A stretch of 64,000 nt of DNA from Chryseosolibacter sp036402075 (GTDB taxonomy: Bacteria; Bacteroidota; Bacteroidia; Cytophagales; Cyclobacteriaceae). Within the stretch, counting starts at the first letter, position 1. Each line of letters begins with the position of its first letter. A program made the position numbers and the translations under genes. Shown piece by piece: positions 39,311 through 47,902 of the stretch. The stretch lies in NCBI GenBank assembly GCA_036402075.1, contig DASWTP010000064.1, forward strand, positions 50,561 through 114,560. The letters run 5' to 3'. The notes below the pieces were generated by a model. That model was not told the origin of the DNA. It made no database searches and worked only from the letters and a program-made list of their open reading frames with translations.

Positions 39311-42139
39311 ATGAAACCTGGATTAGCCTTTATTGCAGCCTACTTTTGCAGCTTTGCCCTTTGCTGCGGCCAGGATTTTACTACGATTAACTACTCCGTT
39401 GCCGAAGGATTGCCCAGCTCGGAAGTATATGAAGTTTTCGAAGACAGTCGCGGATTTTTGTGGTTTGGAACGGATAACGGGGTGGTGCGCTTCGATGGTT
39501 TTGAACTCGAGAAATTCAACATTGACAAAGGGCTAACGGACCCGGTCGTTTTCGGGTTCCTTGAAGATAAGAAAGGGCGGATCTGGTTCCGGACCTTTTC
39601 CGGACGACTGTGCTATTTTTCAAAAGGCTCAATCTATCCTTATCCATACAATGACAAGCTGGTGACAATCTTGCCTCTCGGTGAGATCGGCTTCACTTAC
39701 AACAGCGACCGGGAAGAATTGCATTTTACAATTGAGAACCTTCTCGGGAAAATTGACTCAACCGGCTCGGTCTCGTATGAGGCCATGGGGCAGGAAGGAA
39801 TCCATATTAATATGGTTGGCACAACTCCCATGCAACGGATAACAGCCCGGTTCGATGGGCGGATCAACCAGGTGACGATCGATAGCAAACTTTTTAAGGT
39901 TAAGGATGACGATCCAAAAACTTTCCATCGGCAGACCCGCCTTCTTAAAACTGATGACGGCATCTATTTTACCGTGAAGAAAAAGATCTACCTGTATGAT
40001 GGCGATGACGTGAATCTGGTATATGACGGCCCAGGTGTAATCATCAGCCTTTCGGAAGATAAGGCAGGAAATATTTGGGTTGGGTATTTATACAAGGGCG
40101 TGCAGCGTTTTGAAGGAGGTGATTTTTCGAAAATGTGGGCTCCGGATTTTCTAAAAACCAAGTCTGTAACCCGGGTACTTGAAGACCGCGAACACAATTT
40201 ATGGATCTCAACCTTAGAGAATGGCGTGTATAACATTCCGAACCTTGAAATTAAGAACACAAGAATCGCGACTCAGGGAAGAATGCGGATGATCGTTCCA
40301 ATACGCGAGTCGTTCCTCGTGGGCGATGAAGCGGGCCACCTCTACCAGTATGATCCTGCAACGCGCAAACTGGAAGAGAAGAAAAACTTCGGATCACCGA
40401 TTCTTTGTGGACTCGTAGACTCTCGCAATCATATCTGGATTTCTTCCGTAGACGAGATTGCCGTATTTGACTCCCTCCTGAATCGAATCGGTGGCACGAT
40501 TGAGTATTCCTGCGTTGACTTTTGCGAAGACGAAAACGGTGTCGTTTGGGGATATGGAAACCACTCGATGAAAAGCTTTGATGCTGTTGGAAATCTTCTT
40601 ACGCGAGATTTCTTCAACCTGCGCTATCGCCAATTTTTTCGCGATGGTGAACACGTGTTTCTTGCGGGGCGCATCGGGCTTGCCATACGCGACAGCACGC
40701 TGAATCTCATGCAGGCTCCGGACGTATTTTCGAATATGAAGATTTCCGATATCGTACCCCTTAACGACACCACGCTTCTTATTACTACGCTTGGTAGCGG
40801 ATTTGTGGTGTTTAATAAAAACACATGGGAGACGAAAATATTTAACGCACGCAGTAATTTCATAGCCGATAATGTATACGGTGTAAGCAAGCAGGGTGAA
40901 GTTTTCTGGATGGCGACCGAAAAGGGTATTGCGACAACCACGCTCCATGAGCTTCTCACACCGCACCCTGGATTTCAATACCTTACAAAAAAAAGCGGAT
41001 TGATCAGTAACAAGATCAATTTTCTTCTCGCAAAACAATCTGCCATCCTCGCCTTTTCCGATGAAGGTCTTTCTGAGATTCCGCTGCCCGTGAAACGATT
41101 CGGAAACAGCGACCCCAAATTTTACATCAAGGAAATTCAAATAAACCAGCGGAGCACCTCCGCGGAGCGCCTGGCATCATTGCAGCACATTGAAAATAAT
41201 ATCGCGATCGTGTTCGGTTACCTGTCATTCAACAACCAGAATATTTTCACCCGGTACAGGCTTTCGGATGAAGAAAAATGGAATCAGTCAACAAGTAATG
41301 AAATTCAGTTTAACGCGCTTGCTCCGGGTTCTTACAAGCTGTTGCTTGAATATTCGGTTGACAATGTTCACTGGACCTCTGCCTCCGGGATTCCGCTGAT
41401 CGTTATTGCGCCACCCTGGTGGCAGCTATGGTACGTAAAAGGCTTGTTGGGTGTGATCATTGTTATTCTTATTTACCTGTACATCCGCTACCAGATCAGG
41501 GTTTATCGGAGTCACCAGCTGAAGCTCATTCAATCCGAGCTGGAGGCGATTGAGCAGGAACGAAAGCGGATTGCCAAAGACCTTCACGACAGCGTTGGCA
41601 CCGATTTTTCAGTGATCAAAATGATGGTCAGTCAATTGCTGAAGAAGCATAATGAGCCCAAGTCTGAAGAAATTGAAACACAGTTTCAAAGCACGATCCA
41701 GGACATTAAGACAATCATTTACGGTCTTTCACCTCCCGGCCTCGAGCGTTACGGTCTGATGGCTGCGCTAACAAACTACATCGAAAAATTGAATGGCTCC
41801 ATTGTTCCGCAGGTTCATTTAAAGACATTCGGAGCGGAAGTGAAAGATGCAAAAGTTACCGTTGCCATTTTTCGAATCATCCAGGAGCTCATTTCAAATT
41901 CGCTCAAGCATTCAAACGCGTCAGTCATTCGTCTTCACATCAGCTCGTTTGAAGATCTGATCAGCATTGTGTACGAAGACAATGGCAAGGGTTTCGCCTG
42001 GGACGGTCAGTCGAAAGGTCTCGGGCTTTACAACATCGAGTCGCGCCTGAAATCCCTCAACGGACGCCTCCGTTTTGACTCTGGTTCGTTTGGCGTTTCC
42101 TACACCATTGATATCCCCGTTGAGATTCATTCAGCCTGA
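39311..42139 (+). CDS. Propeller-sensor histidine kinase (reporter-type propeller, HisKA_3)
   Basis: A 942-residue transmembrane kinase. After a signal peptide (LAFIAAYFCSFALCCGQ) come tandem periplasmic propeller units with motifs such as DSRGFLWFGTDNGVVRFDG and DKKGRIWFRTFSG to about residue 620. A Y_Y_Y-like immunoglobulin domain is followed by PPWWQLWYVKGLLGV and one membrane helix. The HisKA_3 box is RIAKDLHDSVGTDF, and the HATPase has ELISNSLKHSNA and YEDNGKGFAW. It lacks a receiver or DNA-binding domain, unlike hybrid HTCS proteins, and no response-regulator gene is adjacent. The last 13 nt overlap the 3' end of clpP on the other strand. Confidence 0.92.
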   Translation: MKPGLAFIAAYFCSFALCCGQDFTTINYSVAEGLPSSEVYEVFEDSRGFLWFGTDNGVVRFDGFELEKFNIDKGLTDPVVFGFLEDKKGRIWFRTFSGRLCYFSKGSIYPYPYNDKLVTILPLGEIGFTYNSDREELHFTIENLLGKIDSTGSVSYEAMGQEGIHINMVGTTPMQRITARFDGRINQVTIDSKLFKVKDDDPKTFHRQTRLLKTDDGIYFTVKKKIYLYDGDDVNLVYDGPGVIISLSEDKAGNIWVGYLYKGVQRFEGGDFSKMWAPDFLKTKSVTRVLEDREHNLWISTLENGVYNIPNLEIKNTRIATQGRMRMIVPIRESFLVGDEAGHLYQYDPATRKLEEKKNFGSPILCGLVDSRNHIWISSVDEIAVFDSLLNRIGGTIEYSCVDFCEDENGVVWGYGNHSMKSFDAVGNLLTRDFFNLRYRQFFRDGEHVFLAGRIGLAIRDSTLNLMQAPDVFSNMKISDIVPLNDTTLLITTLGSGFVVFNKNTWETKIFNARSNFIADNVYGVSKQGEVFWMATEKGIATTTLHELLTPHPGFQYLTKKSGLISNKINFLLAKQSAILAFSDEGLSEIPLPVKRFGNSDPKFYIKEIQINQRSTSAERLASLQHIENNIAIVFGYLSFNNQNIFTRYRLSDEEKWNQSTSNEIQFNALAPGSYKLLLEYSVDNVHWTSASGIPLIVIAPPWWQLWYVKGLLGVIIVILIYLYIRYQIRVYRSHQLKLIQSELEAIEQERKRIAKDLHDSVGTDFSVIKMMVSQLLKKHNEPKSEEIETQFQSTIQDIKTIIYGLSPPGLERYGLMAALTNYIEKLNGSIVPQVHLKTFGAEVKDAKVTVAIFRIIQELISNSLKHSNASVIRLHISSFEDLISIVYEDNGKGFAWDGQSKGLGLYNIESRLKSLNGRLRFDSGSFGVSYTIDIPVEIHSA

Positions 42140-42804
42140 CCTGGTACGAGCTCTTTCTGTGTCGAAAGCCAGGATACGTTCAGCTCCGGGTGTCCTAGTG
42201 TTACGATGTCGCTGACGTTGCCAAGCACTTCATCAATCAGGCCGTACTGTTTTGCTTCGAGCGCATTCAGGTAACGATCGCGAACAAAGAACTCTTCAAT
42301 TTCTTTCCAGCTATGACCGGAGTGTTTGCCAATCAAATGAAAGAGTTGAACCTGTAATCGCTCCTGTTCCCGCGTTGCAATCCGCACATCTTCGGTGTAG
42401 CCTCGGGCGCCACCACCGGTGGGATGCATATGGATCGTGGCGTGAGGGAGAGCGTAACGTCTTCCTTTTGCGCCAGCGGAAAGAAGTGCCGTCCCCATGC
42501 TGGCAGTAACGCCCAACGCGAACGTTGCCACTGGAGCCTGAATCATTTGCATGGTGTCGTAAATCGCAAGACCCGCATATACATGTCCGCCCGGGCTTTG
42601 AATGTAAAGGTTAATTTGCTTTTTCTGGTCAATGCTATTGAGGTAGAGAAGCTGGGCGACCACCAGGTTTGCCGATACATCGTTCACTTCAGTTCCCAGA
42701 AATACGATTCGTTCCTTCAGCAGCAGACTGTAAATGTCATAGGCTCTCTCTCCACGGCCATCGCTATCGATTACCATGGGTACTACACTCGCATATTTTT
42801 GCAT
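42127..42804 (-). CDS. clpP: ClpP-family serine protease
   Basis: A 225-residue ClpP peptidase subunit. The triad is visible: Ser102 in TASMGTALLS, His127 in TIHMHPTGG, and Asp176 in VRDRYLNALEAKQYGLIDE. INLYIQSPGGHVYAGLAIYD forms the core. The sequence around His differs from the usual MIHQP (here MHPT), so it may be a second, specialised ClpP. No clpX is adjacent. The gene follows a sigma factor and a small protein with only a 1-nt gap, suggesting a shared transcript. It requires a Clp ATPase partner from elsewhere in the genome. Confidence 0.93.
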   Translation of the reverse strand: MQKYASVVPMVIDSDGRGERAYDIYSLLLKERIVFLGTEVNDVSANLVVAQLLYLNSIDQKKQINLYIQSPGGHVYAGLAIYDTMQMIQAPVATFALGVTASMGTALLSAGAKGRRYALPHATIHMHPTGGGARGYTEDVRIATREQERLQVQLFHLIGKHSGHSWKEIEEFFVRDRYLNALEAKQYGLIDEVLGNVSDIVTLGHPELNVSWLSTQKELVPGQAE

Positions 42805-42805
42805 A

Positions 42806-43078
42806 TTAAGGCTTTTGAAAAATGGAAAAGATCAGGTCGCGAAACGTTCTGTCCGATTGGTTGTTCATCAGCTTATGATGGATGGTGTCAAGCTCATTGC
42901 GAAGTTGTTCTCGCCCATATGAACGAATATGGCAGTAAGTTGCACGCTGAAGAGAAACCTCGTCTGCCAGCGATTTGTCAACGAGAATCGTGGCTTCAAA
43001 AACAAGCCGGTCTTCAGCTTCCATCGACCCAGTGAGAAAATCTTCAATCGTCTGAATTTTATTCAAAGAAGTCCTCAT
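42806..43078 (-). CDS. Small protein between sigma factor and clpP
   Basis: A 90-residue soluble protein. It starts MRTSLNKIQTIEDFLTGSME and is mostly helical; two Cys residues are absent as zinc pairs. The N-terminal 20 nt overlap the sigma-factor gene's 3' end, and the next gene (clpP) begins 1 nt after its stop. Its place and size resemble the small protein after the other ECF sigma gene at 11901-12131. It might be a partner or inhibitor of the sigma factor and a substrate of ClpP; this is inference. Confidence 0.72.
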   Translation of the reverse strand: MRTSLNKIQTIEDFLTGSMEAEDRLVFEATILVDKSLADEVSLQRATYCHIRSYGREQLRNELDTIHHKLMNNQSDRTFRDLIFSIFQKP

Positions 43079-43619
43079 AGGTCTTGGATTTTATTTTCAC
43101 TAATTCCCGAACCTTTTCGATGCACTTGAACTTTTGCACGGTGGCGGATCGTATGCTGGAAAAGCCGAAGGCTGATCGTATTGTCTCAAGCGGTTGTCGG
43201 TTATAATAAAATGCCTGCAGCAACTCCATACATTTTTTGCCAGACGCTCTTAGAAAATTGATGATGGCAGCCGAGTCAGGCGTGCTATAAAAGTCTTCGG
43301 GAATATTGATGAAGGATTCACTGTCGGTCAGCGAAACTGTGTTACCGTGCGTTGACCGCTTTTTCCATAAGTTCTTCACAATTCCGAAAATATATGCCTC
43401 ATCAGTAAGGGCGACCTCGAGGTTGTTGTTCACCTTCTTTTCATAAAATATCATAAGGGCATCTTGAAAAACGTCTTTTGCGTCATTTGGGCCCCCGCCA
43501 TGGCGTTTAATAAACTGCGCTACAGCAGGAAACATGCGTTCGTACACCCCGGTAAAAAATTCTTCACGTTTAGCGCTTTCGTGGATGACATCAGAAGCGC
43601 GCTCGATAGTTTCGACCAT
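43059..43619 (-). CDS. RNA polymerase sigma factor, ECF-like
   Basis: A 186-residue sigma-70 family protein. Region 2 appears in FIKRHGGGPNDAKDVFQDAL and EAYIFGIVKNLWKKR; region 4 in CMELLQAFYYNRQPLETIRS with the following helix SSIRSATVQKFKCIEK. It is shorter and more divergent than the sigma factor at 12052-12699. The first gene of a three-gene run with the small protein and clpP. It diverges from the plus-strand 100-residue protein gene. Confidence 0.85.
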   Translation of the reverse strand: MVETIERASDVIHESAKREEFFTGVYERMFPAVAQFIKRHGGGPNDAKDVFQDALMIFYEKKVNNNLEVALTDEAYIFGIVKNLWKKRSTHGNTVSLTDSESFINIPEDFYSTPDSAAIINFLRASGKKCMELLQAFYYNRQPLETIRSAFGFSSIRSATVQKFKCIEKVRELVKIKSKTYEDFFE

Positions 43620-43762
43620 AATTTAAAATCGTATGTTCTAAAGTTAAGTGTTTAAAAGGTTTCAACTATCACCCGAAAAGTTCGTTTTTTTTCACGGCTG
43701 GTTCGGCAATCATGGGCATGATTTTTACATTCTAACCTATTACGAATTAATTTTTTTGCGGG

Positions 43763-44065
43763 ATGAGTGAGTTGGAATTATTTCATGTGTTGCGCGAAAG
43801 TGAGCGCGACCTGACAGTTTTGAAAATGAAAGTGAAGGGTATCGAAAACCCCATCATAGGAACAGTAGATCGGCTGGGCAAGACCGAAATAGTCCTGAAA
43901 CCCTATACGCTGTACGCAGAAAAATTGCTTCACACGGTCGTTCCCATTGCAAAAATTGAAAAGATTGTAAAAGTCCATCTGCACTACAGCCACCTGTTGT
44001 TGCCCATGGCGAAGCGTCAAACGCGTATGACATTTAAGAAGACGATAAGACGAAGAGCAGCCTGA
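43763..44065 (+). CDS. Unknown 100-residue protein, possibly Sm-like
   Basis: A 100-residue basic protein. The middle reads like a small beta-barrel: PIIGTVDRLGKTEIVLKP, then HTVVPIAKIEKIVKVH. A strand-turn-strand followed by VxPIxxIxxI is the pattern of Sm/Hfq-type RNA-binding proteins; this is a resemblance by eye only. The C-terminus is strongly basic (FKKTIRRRAA). It has a terminator directly after it. It lies divergently from the sigma-factor/clpP genes. Confidence 0.7.
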   Translation: MSELELFHVLRESERDLTVLKMKVKGIENPIIGTVDRLGKTEIVLKPYTLYAEKLLHTVVPIAKIEKIVKVHLHYSHLLLPMAKRQTRMTFKKTIRRRAA

Positions 44066-44080
44066 CTATCGCGAAAAAAA

Positions 44081-44107
44081 AGCCCGCAGGACCTGCGAGC
44101 TTTTTCT
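44081..44107 (+). terminator. Intrinsic terminator after the 100-residue gene
   Basis: The near-palindrome GCCCGCAGG/CCTGCGAGC (one mismatch, 1-nt centre) is followed by TTTTT and preceded by an A-run, so it could act in both directions, also for the convergent lipoprotein gene. Confidence 0.7.
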
Positions 44108-44125
44108 AATTCACTGCTCTGGTAT

Positions 44126-44563
44126 TTATTCTGGTTTCATTGTCATTTCTGAACCATCGGCAGCGCGTAGTTTCATTTCGTCATCATCGAGTTCGATTAC
44201 TGTGAAATTTTCAGTCACATTTTCACCGGTAAACTGAAGGGTGAGTGTCGATCCCGAATATGACCATTTTCCATCCAGGGTTTGTGTCTCATCGCCCATT
44301 TTCACGTTTCCGTTTCGCCAAAATGTGATGCGCTGCTCTTTCTCTGCTTTAGTGAGCTTATCCTTGTCTCCCTCAGAGTTCGTTTCCCTTTTTGCTTTCC
44401 AGGTTTTTTCGGAATTGCCTGCAATGAGCTGATCGTTGGAGGCTGCCGCATTTGTCTCAGTTCCCTGCCCTGTGCTATTGGCTGATGATGAGTCATTTTT
44501 TTTGTCGCATGCCATCAGTGACGCAGCCATTAACCCGGCCACCAGTATTTTTCTTGTCAACAT
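44126..44563 (-). CDS. Lipoprotein with lipocalin-like predicted core
   Basis: A 145-residue lipoprotein (KILVAGLMAASLMACDKK, lipobox Cys near residue 19). A Ser/Asn/Thr-rich linker follows. The C-terminal part has strands EQRITFWRNGNVKMG, LDGKWSYSGSTLTLQF and FTVIELDDDEMKLRA, a pattern like the lipocalin-like/META-style small domains of Bacteroidota lipoproteins. No function can be named. It is convergent with the plus-strand 100-residue gene. Confidence 0.78.
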   Translation of the reverse strand: MLTRKILVAGLMAASLMACDKKNDSSSANSTGQGTETNAAASNDQLIAGNSEKTWKAKRETNSEGDKDKLTKAEKEQRITFWRNGNVKMGDETQTLDGKWSYSGSTLTLQFTGENVTENFTVIELDDDEMKLRAADGSEMTMKPE

Positions 44564-44580
44564 ATCGTTTCAGGTTTAGG

Positions 44581-44862
44581 TTATGGAAGAATGATTTTCT
44601 GACCTGGATGAATCAGGTCAGGGTCCTTGATTGTATTGCGATTAGCCTGATAGATCTTTTGCCAGTCGGCTGCATTACCGTATACCTGCTTGGCAATTTT
44701 CGACAGGCTGTCGCCTGGCTTGATGACGTACTCTCGCTGCTGCACAGTGCGTTGACCGGATGCCGCTCCACTTGATTGCGGTTGAGCCTGTCTGGGAGTA
44801 TTCGCAGCTTTTTGTTCAGCTGGCTTTTCCACCCCTTTCTTAAAAAAATCTAGAAGTCCCAT
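44581..44862 (-). CDS. LysM-domain protein
   Basis: A 93-residue protein. A short N-terminal helix (MGLLDFFKKGVEKPAEQKA) and a Gln/Ser/Ala-rich linker lead to a single C-terminal LysM domain: YVIKPGDSLSKIAKQVYG, then WQKIYQANRNTIKDPDLIHP and GQKIILP. No signal peptide is seen. It resembles cytoplasmic LysM proteins of the YgaU/BON-LysM kind rather than a secreted peptidoglycan enzyme. The gene precedes the lipoprotein gene by 17 nt on the same strand. Confidence 0.88.
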   Translation of the reverse strand: MGLLDFFKKGVEKPAEQKAANTPRQAQPQSSGAASGQRTVQQREYVIKPGDSLSKIAKQVYGNAADWQKIYQANRNTIKDPDLIHPGQKIILP

Positions 44863-44950
44863 ACTTGTTGTTTTTTGGTAAAACTGTTATTACCTGCGGA
44901 TGAAAATTATGCCTGCGCCAGTTTACTGTTGGTTGAAAGGGAGGGAAATA

Positions 44951-44973
44951 AAAAAAGCCCTGCACGAGGGCTT
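44951..44973 (-). terminator. Intrinsic terminator of the exported 156-residue gene
   Basis: On the minus strand, AAGCCC and GGGCTT pair around a 7-nt loop, then a run of T follows (seen as an A-run at 44949-44956 on the plus strand). It is 22 nt after the stop at 44996. Confidence 0.75.
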
Positions 44974-44995
44974 GTTCGAGATGAGCAAAGGCAGC

Positions 44996-45466
44996 TTAAT
45001 TTGAACCGGGAGTTGTCGGTGCCTTGTCCCGTTTGAATACGTATCTTGTGATAAAGATGCCGTTGCCGTCTTTGTCGCCTGCGTCACTTTCAACGCCACT
45101 TGTAACAAAGGCAAGAGTCCAACCTTCTTTTGACAGATCAGAAAGCTTCGAAGAGACCACGGCATCATTCGATGCAATATTCTGGAAGTTGATTCCGACC
45201 GCGCTGTAAAAATTCAAAAGCTTTGTTTCTTCAAAGTTGTCGATTTTAACATCGTCACGTTTTACATCGCCTTGCGATGATTTCTTCCCATCGGTGCGTT
45301 CCGTTGTGAGGCTCTTGTAGTCTGCCGTTGATTGTGGATCAACCATTCTTGATCGTCCAATGCCCATGGGCACGATGGACTCTATGGTAGTCACAATTTT
45401 GTACTCTTGCGCAAAACCGGTTACGGTTGCGAGAAAAAAGAATGCTGCTAAATAATGGACTTTCAT
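44996..45466 (-). CDS. Exported protein of unknown function
   Basis: A 156-residue periplasmic protein (signal MKVHYLAAFFFLATVTGFAQ). The mature part begins EYKIVTTIESIVPMGIGRSR, then a charged insert, then FQNIASNDAVVSSKLSDLSK and GWTLAFVTSGVESDAG. Strand VFKRDKA ends it. The small domain looks like a DUF4177-style fold (a KIV..V strand, then an LNxxGxxGWEL-type helix-strand with LSDLSKEGWTLAFV); this is a weak call. The frame is open upstream without signal-like sequence. It has its own terminator. Confidence 0.75.
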   Translation of the reverse strand: MKVHYLAAFFFLATVTGFAQEYKIVTTIESIVPMGIGRSRMVDPQSTADYKSLTTERTDGKKSSQGDVKRDDVKIDNFEETKLLNFYSAVGINFQNIASNDAVVSSKLSDLSKEGWTLAFVTSGVESDAGDKDGNGIFITRYVFKRDKAPTTPGSN

Positions 45467-45515
45467 ATGCTTGAGGAGTTTAACGTTTAGAGGAGAAAAC
45501 AAAAAGCGAACCAGA

Positions 45516-46190
45516 TTATGCCGAAAGAAATTGCTTTTCATTACATAATTTGCCGGAGGTAGTGCAGCAACAGCCTGTCTTCTTATGGCTTAAATACGGG
45601 CTGGAGCACGTCCAGCATGTTGCGTGTGGCTCGCCTGATGGTGAAAATCCCATCGCGTGGAGTTCAGCCGAATAGTGGAAAGTGTGATTGCTAACGATTA
45701 CCTGGTCCAGGTTCTTCACTGACACCTCGCTTATGAATTTAAACCCTGCCTTTAGAATTCCCTTCTGGCTTGACGTGTTCTCGGGTGCGTGGAGGATCCA
45801 AAACCGTTCTGTCGTGTGACCCTCTGAACGAACGATATGCTGCAAAAGCTGCGGATAAATACCTAATCCACGAAAGTTGTCAATCGTCCGAAAGTTCCAA
45901 AGATATTTATGCCCCAGGGGGAGAATAAGTTCATGGCTGAGTTCTCCGATCACTGCTTTGCCGGAACTGCTCCAACCAAATGCCGCTGGCTGGTTCTTAT
46001 AAAATGCAACGTAGGCATTGTTATCGTTGGCGAGTCTTCGCCTGATTTCCGCCCTGGACTGATTAGCTAACGTTGAAAGTAATCCAATGTCATCCGATTC
46101 CGTCACTTGTAAATGGTACACGGGTGCCAGGCGGGGCAGTGTTTCGTTAGCGTTCAGGTAATACAGCATAGCCGATAGAACGGACCGCAT
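45516..46190 (-). CDS. GNAT-like protein with Cys-rich C-terminal tail
   Basis: A 224-residue protein. Residues 20-180 look like a GNAT fold: NNAYVAFYKNQPAAFGW, TIDNFRGLGIYPQLLQHIV (acetyl-CoA loop R-G-x-G), and SQKGILKAGFKFISEV. A tail of about 45 residues is rich in Cys: CWTCSSPYL, then GCCCTTSGKLC, six Cys in total. Such a tail suggests metal binding or a redox function beside acyl transfer. I recall similar Bacteroidota GNATs with CSSP and CCC tails. The start ATG 46190 could be later (Met 8). Confidence 0.8.
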   Translation of the reverse strand: MRSVLSAMLYYLNANETLPRLAPVYHLQVTESDDIGLLSTLANQSRAEIRRRLANDNNAYVAFYKNQPAAFGWSSSGKAVIGELSHELILPLGHKYLWNFRTIDNFRGLGIYPQLLQHIVRSEGHTTERFWILHAPENTSSQKGILKAGFKFISEVSVKNLDQVIVSNHTFHYSAELHAMGFSPSGEPHATCWTCSSPYLSHKKTGCCCTTSGKLCNEKQFLSA

Positions 46191-46439
46191 GCGCCCGGGA
46201 TGTGCATGATTCCTTGTTCGGCTTATAAAATTTTCAGAATTAAAGTATACATCGGCACCGCGCTTAAGTCGAAGTCTTTGTTGTGCACAAATCGAAGAAA
46301 GCCTGTTTCATAAAAGATGTAATATTATTTTTTCTGCCGATTTCTTCCGCGAATGGTACGCGCAGCATGTGAAACACTTTCAAATCGTCCCATTCATTTG
46401 TACTTTTCGTTGACGGCCGGCAAGGCTTTAACCTAAACC

Positions 46440-47876
46440 ATGGTACAAAAGACGTCTATCCAAACCAAGATAGTGACGGTGATATTGCTCACCAGTGGCA
46501 TGGTTCTGATGCTTACGTTCGCAGCCTATTTTCTATATGAATACTATTCGTTTAAGAGAACAACCGTTTATCAGCTTTCGCTGATGAGCAGGATGCTTGG
46601 AGAGAACAGCACCCAGTCCATACTTTCAAATGATCGCCAGGGTGCAACGCAGATTCTTTCGTCCCTGGAGGTGGAGCCGCACATACTGGCGGGAGCCATT
46701 TATGATGAAAACAACGCGATGGTTGCCGAATATCATCACGGCAGTTCAGAAGTTTCGCTTCCAAAATTTTTTAATGGAAATGATGGATTCAATGTCGAGG
46801 GCTCTCTGGTGCTCGGATCGCAGCCAGTTCTTAAAGACGGAAAGCACATTGGTTCAGTCTATCTCGTTTCGGACATGACTGCCGTGTTTGACCGGTTCCT
46901 TCTCTATACAAACATTGCCGGATTGATTTTCATACTGTCGATCGTAGCGGCATATTTTGTGTCGAAACGCCTGCAACGTAGCTTGTCAAATCCCATTGTT
47001 GATCTCGCTGAGACGGCCAAGCTGATTTCCTCCAACCGAAATTACGCTATCCGCGCAAAAAAATACGACAACGATGAGGTAGGCATGCTTACAGACGCGT
47101 TCAATCAAATGCTGGAGCGCATTGAATTGCAGAATCAGGAAATTGTAAATTTCACCCACAGCCTCGAACAGAAAGTGAAAGCCAGGACAATTGAGCTTGA
47201 GAATGCATACGAAGAGCTTGAGGCGTTTTCTTATACGGTGTCGCATGATCTGAGCGCACCGCTTCGTCATATTGATGCCTTCATGAGCGAATTCCTCGAG
47301 GAGAACGAAACGAAACTGGATGGCGATAACAAAAAACTGGTCACCAACTCGATTCGCTATGCCCGCAAAATGCGGCAACTGATCGATGACTTGCTTGCAT
47401 TCTCACAATTGAGCAAGAAAGAACTTGTCAAGTCAGAGACCTCGATGAAGGAACTTGTACAAAGCGTTTTGCAGGACATCAATCCCGAGGCGAGCGATCG
47501 CATTTGTATCGATTTGGCTGATTTGCCCAATTGTCATTGCGACAAAACCACGATGCACCAGGTTTGGGAAAACCTGTTGTCGAACGCCATCAAATATTCG
47601 CGTAAAAAAGAAAAGGCACAGATCCAGGTTGGCTTCAAAAAGTCCAATGGCATGATTACCTATTTTGTAAAAGATAACGGTGCTGGATTTGACATGCGGA
47701 GCTACAATAAGCTGTTCAATGCCTTCCAGCGACTTCATCCACAATCACAGTTCGAAGGTACCGGAGTCGGCCTCGCCATTGTTCAGCGCATCATAGCAAA
47801 ACACCAGGGCAAAGTGTGGGCCGAGTCTGCCGTGGATGAGGGATCAACGTTCTATTTTTCGCTGCCTGGCGAGTAA
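46440..47876 (+). CDS. Sensor histidine kinase with HAMP domain
   Basis: A 478-residue transmembrane kinase. An N-terminal helix (VTVILLTSGMVLMLTFAAYF) and a second at about residue 155 (IAGLIFILSIVAAYF) flank a periplasmic domain (residues 35-150) of the CHASE8-like kind. A HAMP segment (NPIVDLAETAKLISS) and a coiled coil lead to HisKA with YTVSHDLSAPLRHIDAF. The HATPase domain has NLLSNAIKYSRKK, VKDNGAGFDM and GTGVGLAIVQRIIAKHQGK. It is an orphan kinase, with no regulator gene adjacent. It diverges from the GNAT gene. Confidence 0.94.
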   Translation: MVQKTSIQTKIVTVILLTSGMVLMLTFAAYFLYEYYSFKRTTVYQLSLMSRMLGENSTQSILSNDRQGATQILSSLEVEPHILAGAIYDENNAMVAEYHHGSSEVSLPKFFNGNDGFNVEGSLVLGSQPVLKDGKHIGSVYLVSDMTAVFDRFLLYTNIAGLIFILSIVAAYFVSKRLQRSLSNPIVDLAETAKLISSNRNYAIRAKKYDNDEVGMLTDAFNQMLERIELQNQEIVNFTHSLEQKVKARTIELENAYEELEAFSYTVSHDLSAPLRHIDAFMSEFLEENETKLDGDNKKLVTNSIRYARKMRQLIDDLLAFSQLSKKELVKSETSMKELVQSVLQDINPEASDRICIDLADLPNCHCDKTTMHQVWENLLSNAIKYSRKKEKAQIQVGFKKSNGMITYFVKDNGAGFDMRSYNKLFNAFQRLHPQSQFEGTGVGLAIVQRIIAKHQGKVWAESAVDEGSTFYFSLPGE

Positions 47877-47902
47877 CTGCGTATAGGCATCTGCGAGACT
47901 AA

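Noticed and set aside
40394..41140. Long antisense frame of 248 codons inside the propeller kinase gene
   Set aside because: No recognisable protein, and it lies wholly inside a confident gene in the opposite strand.
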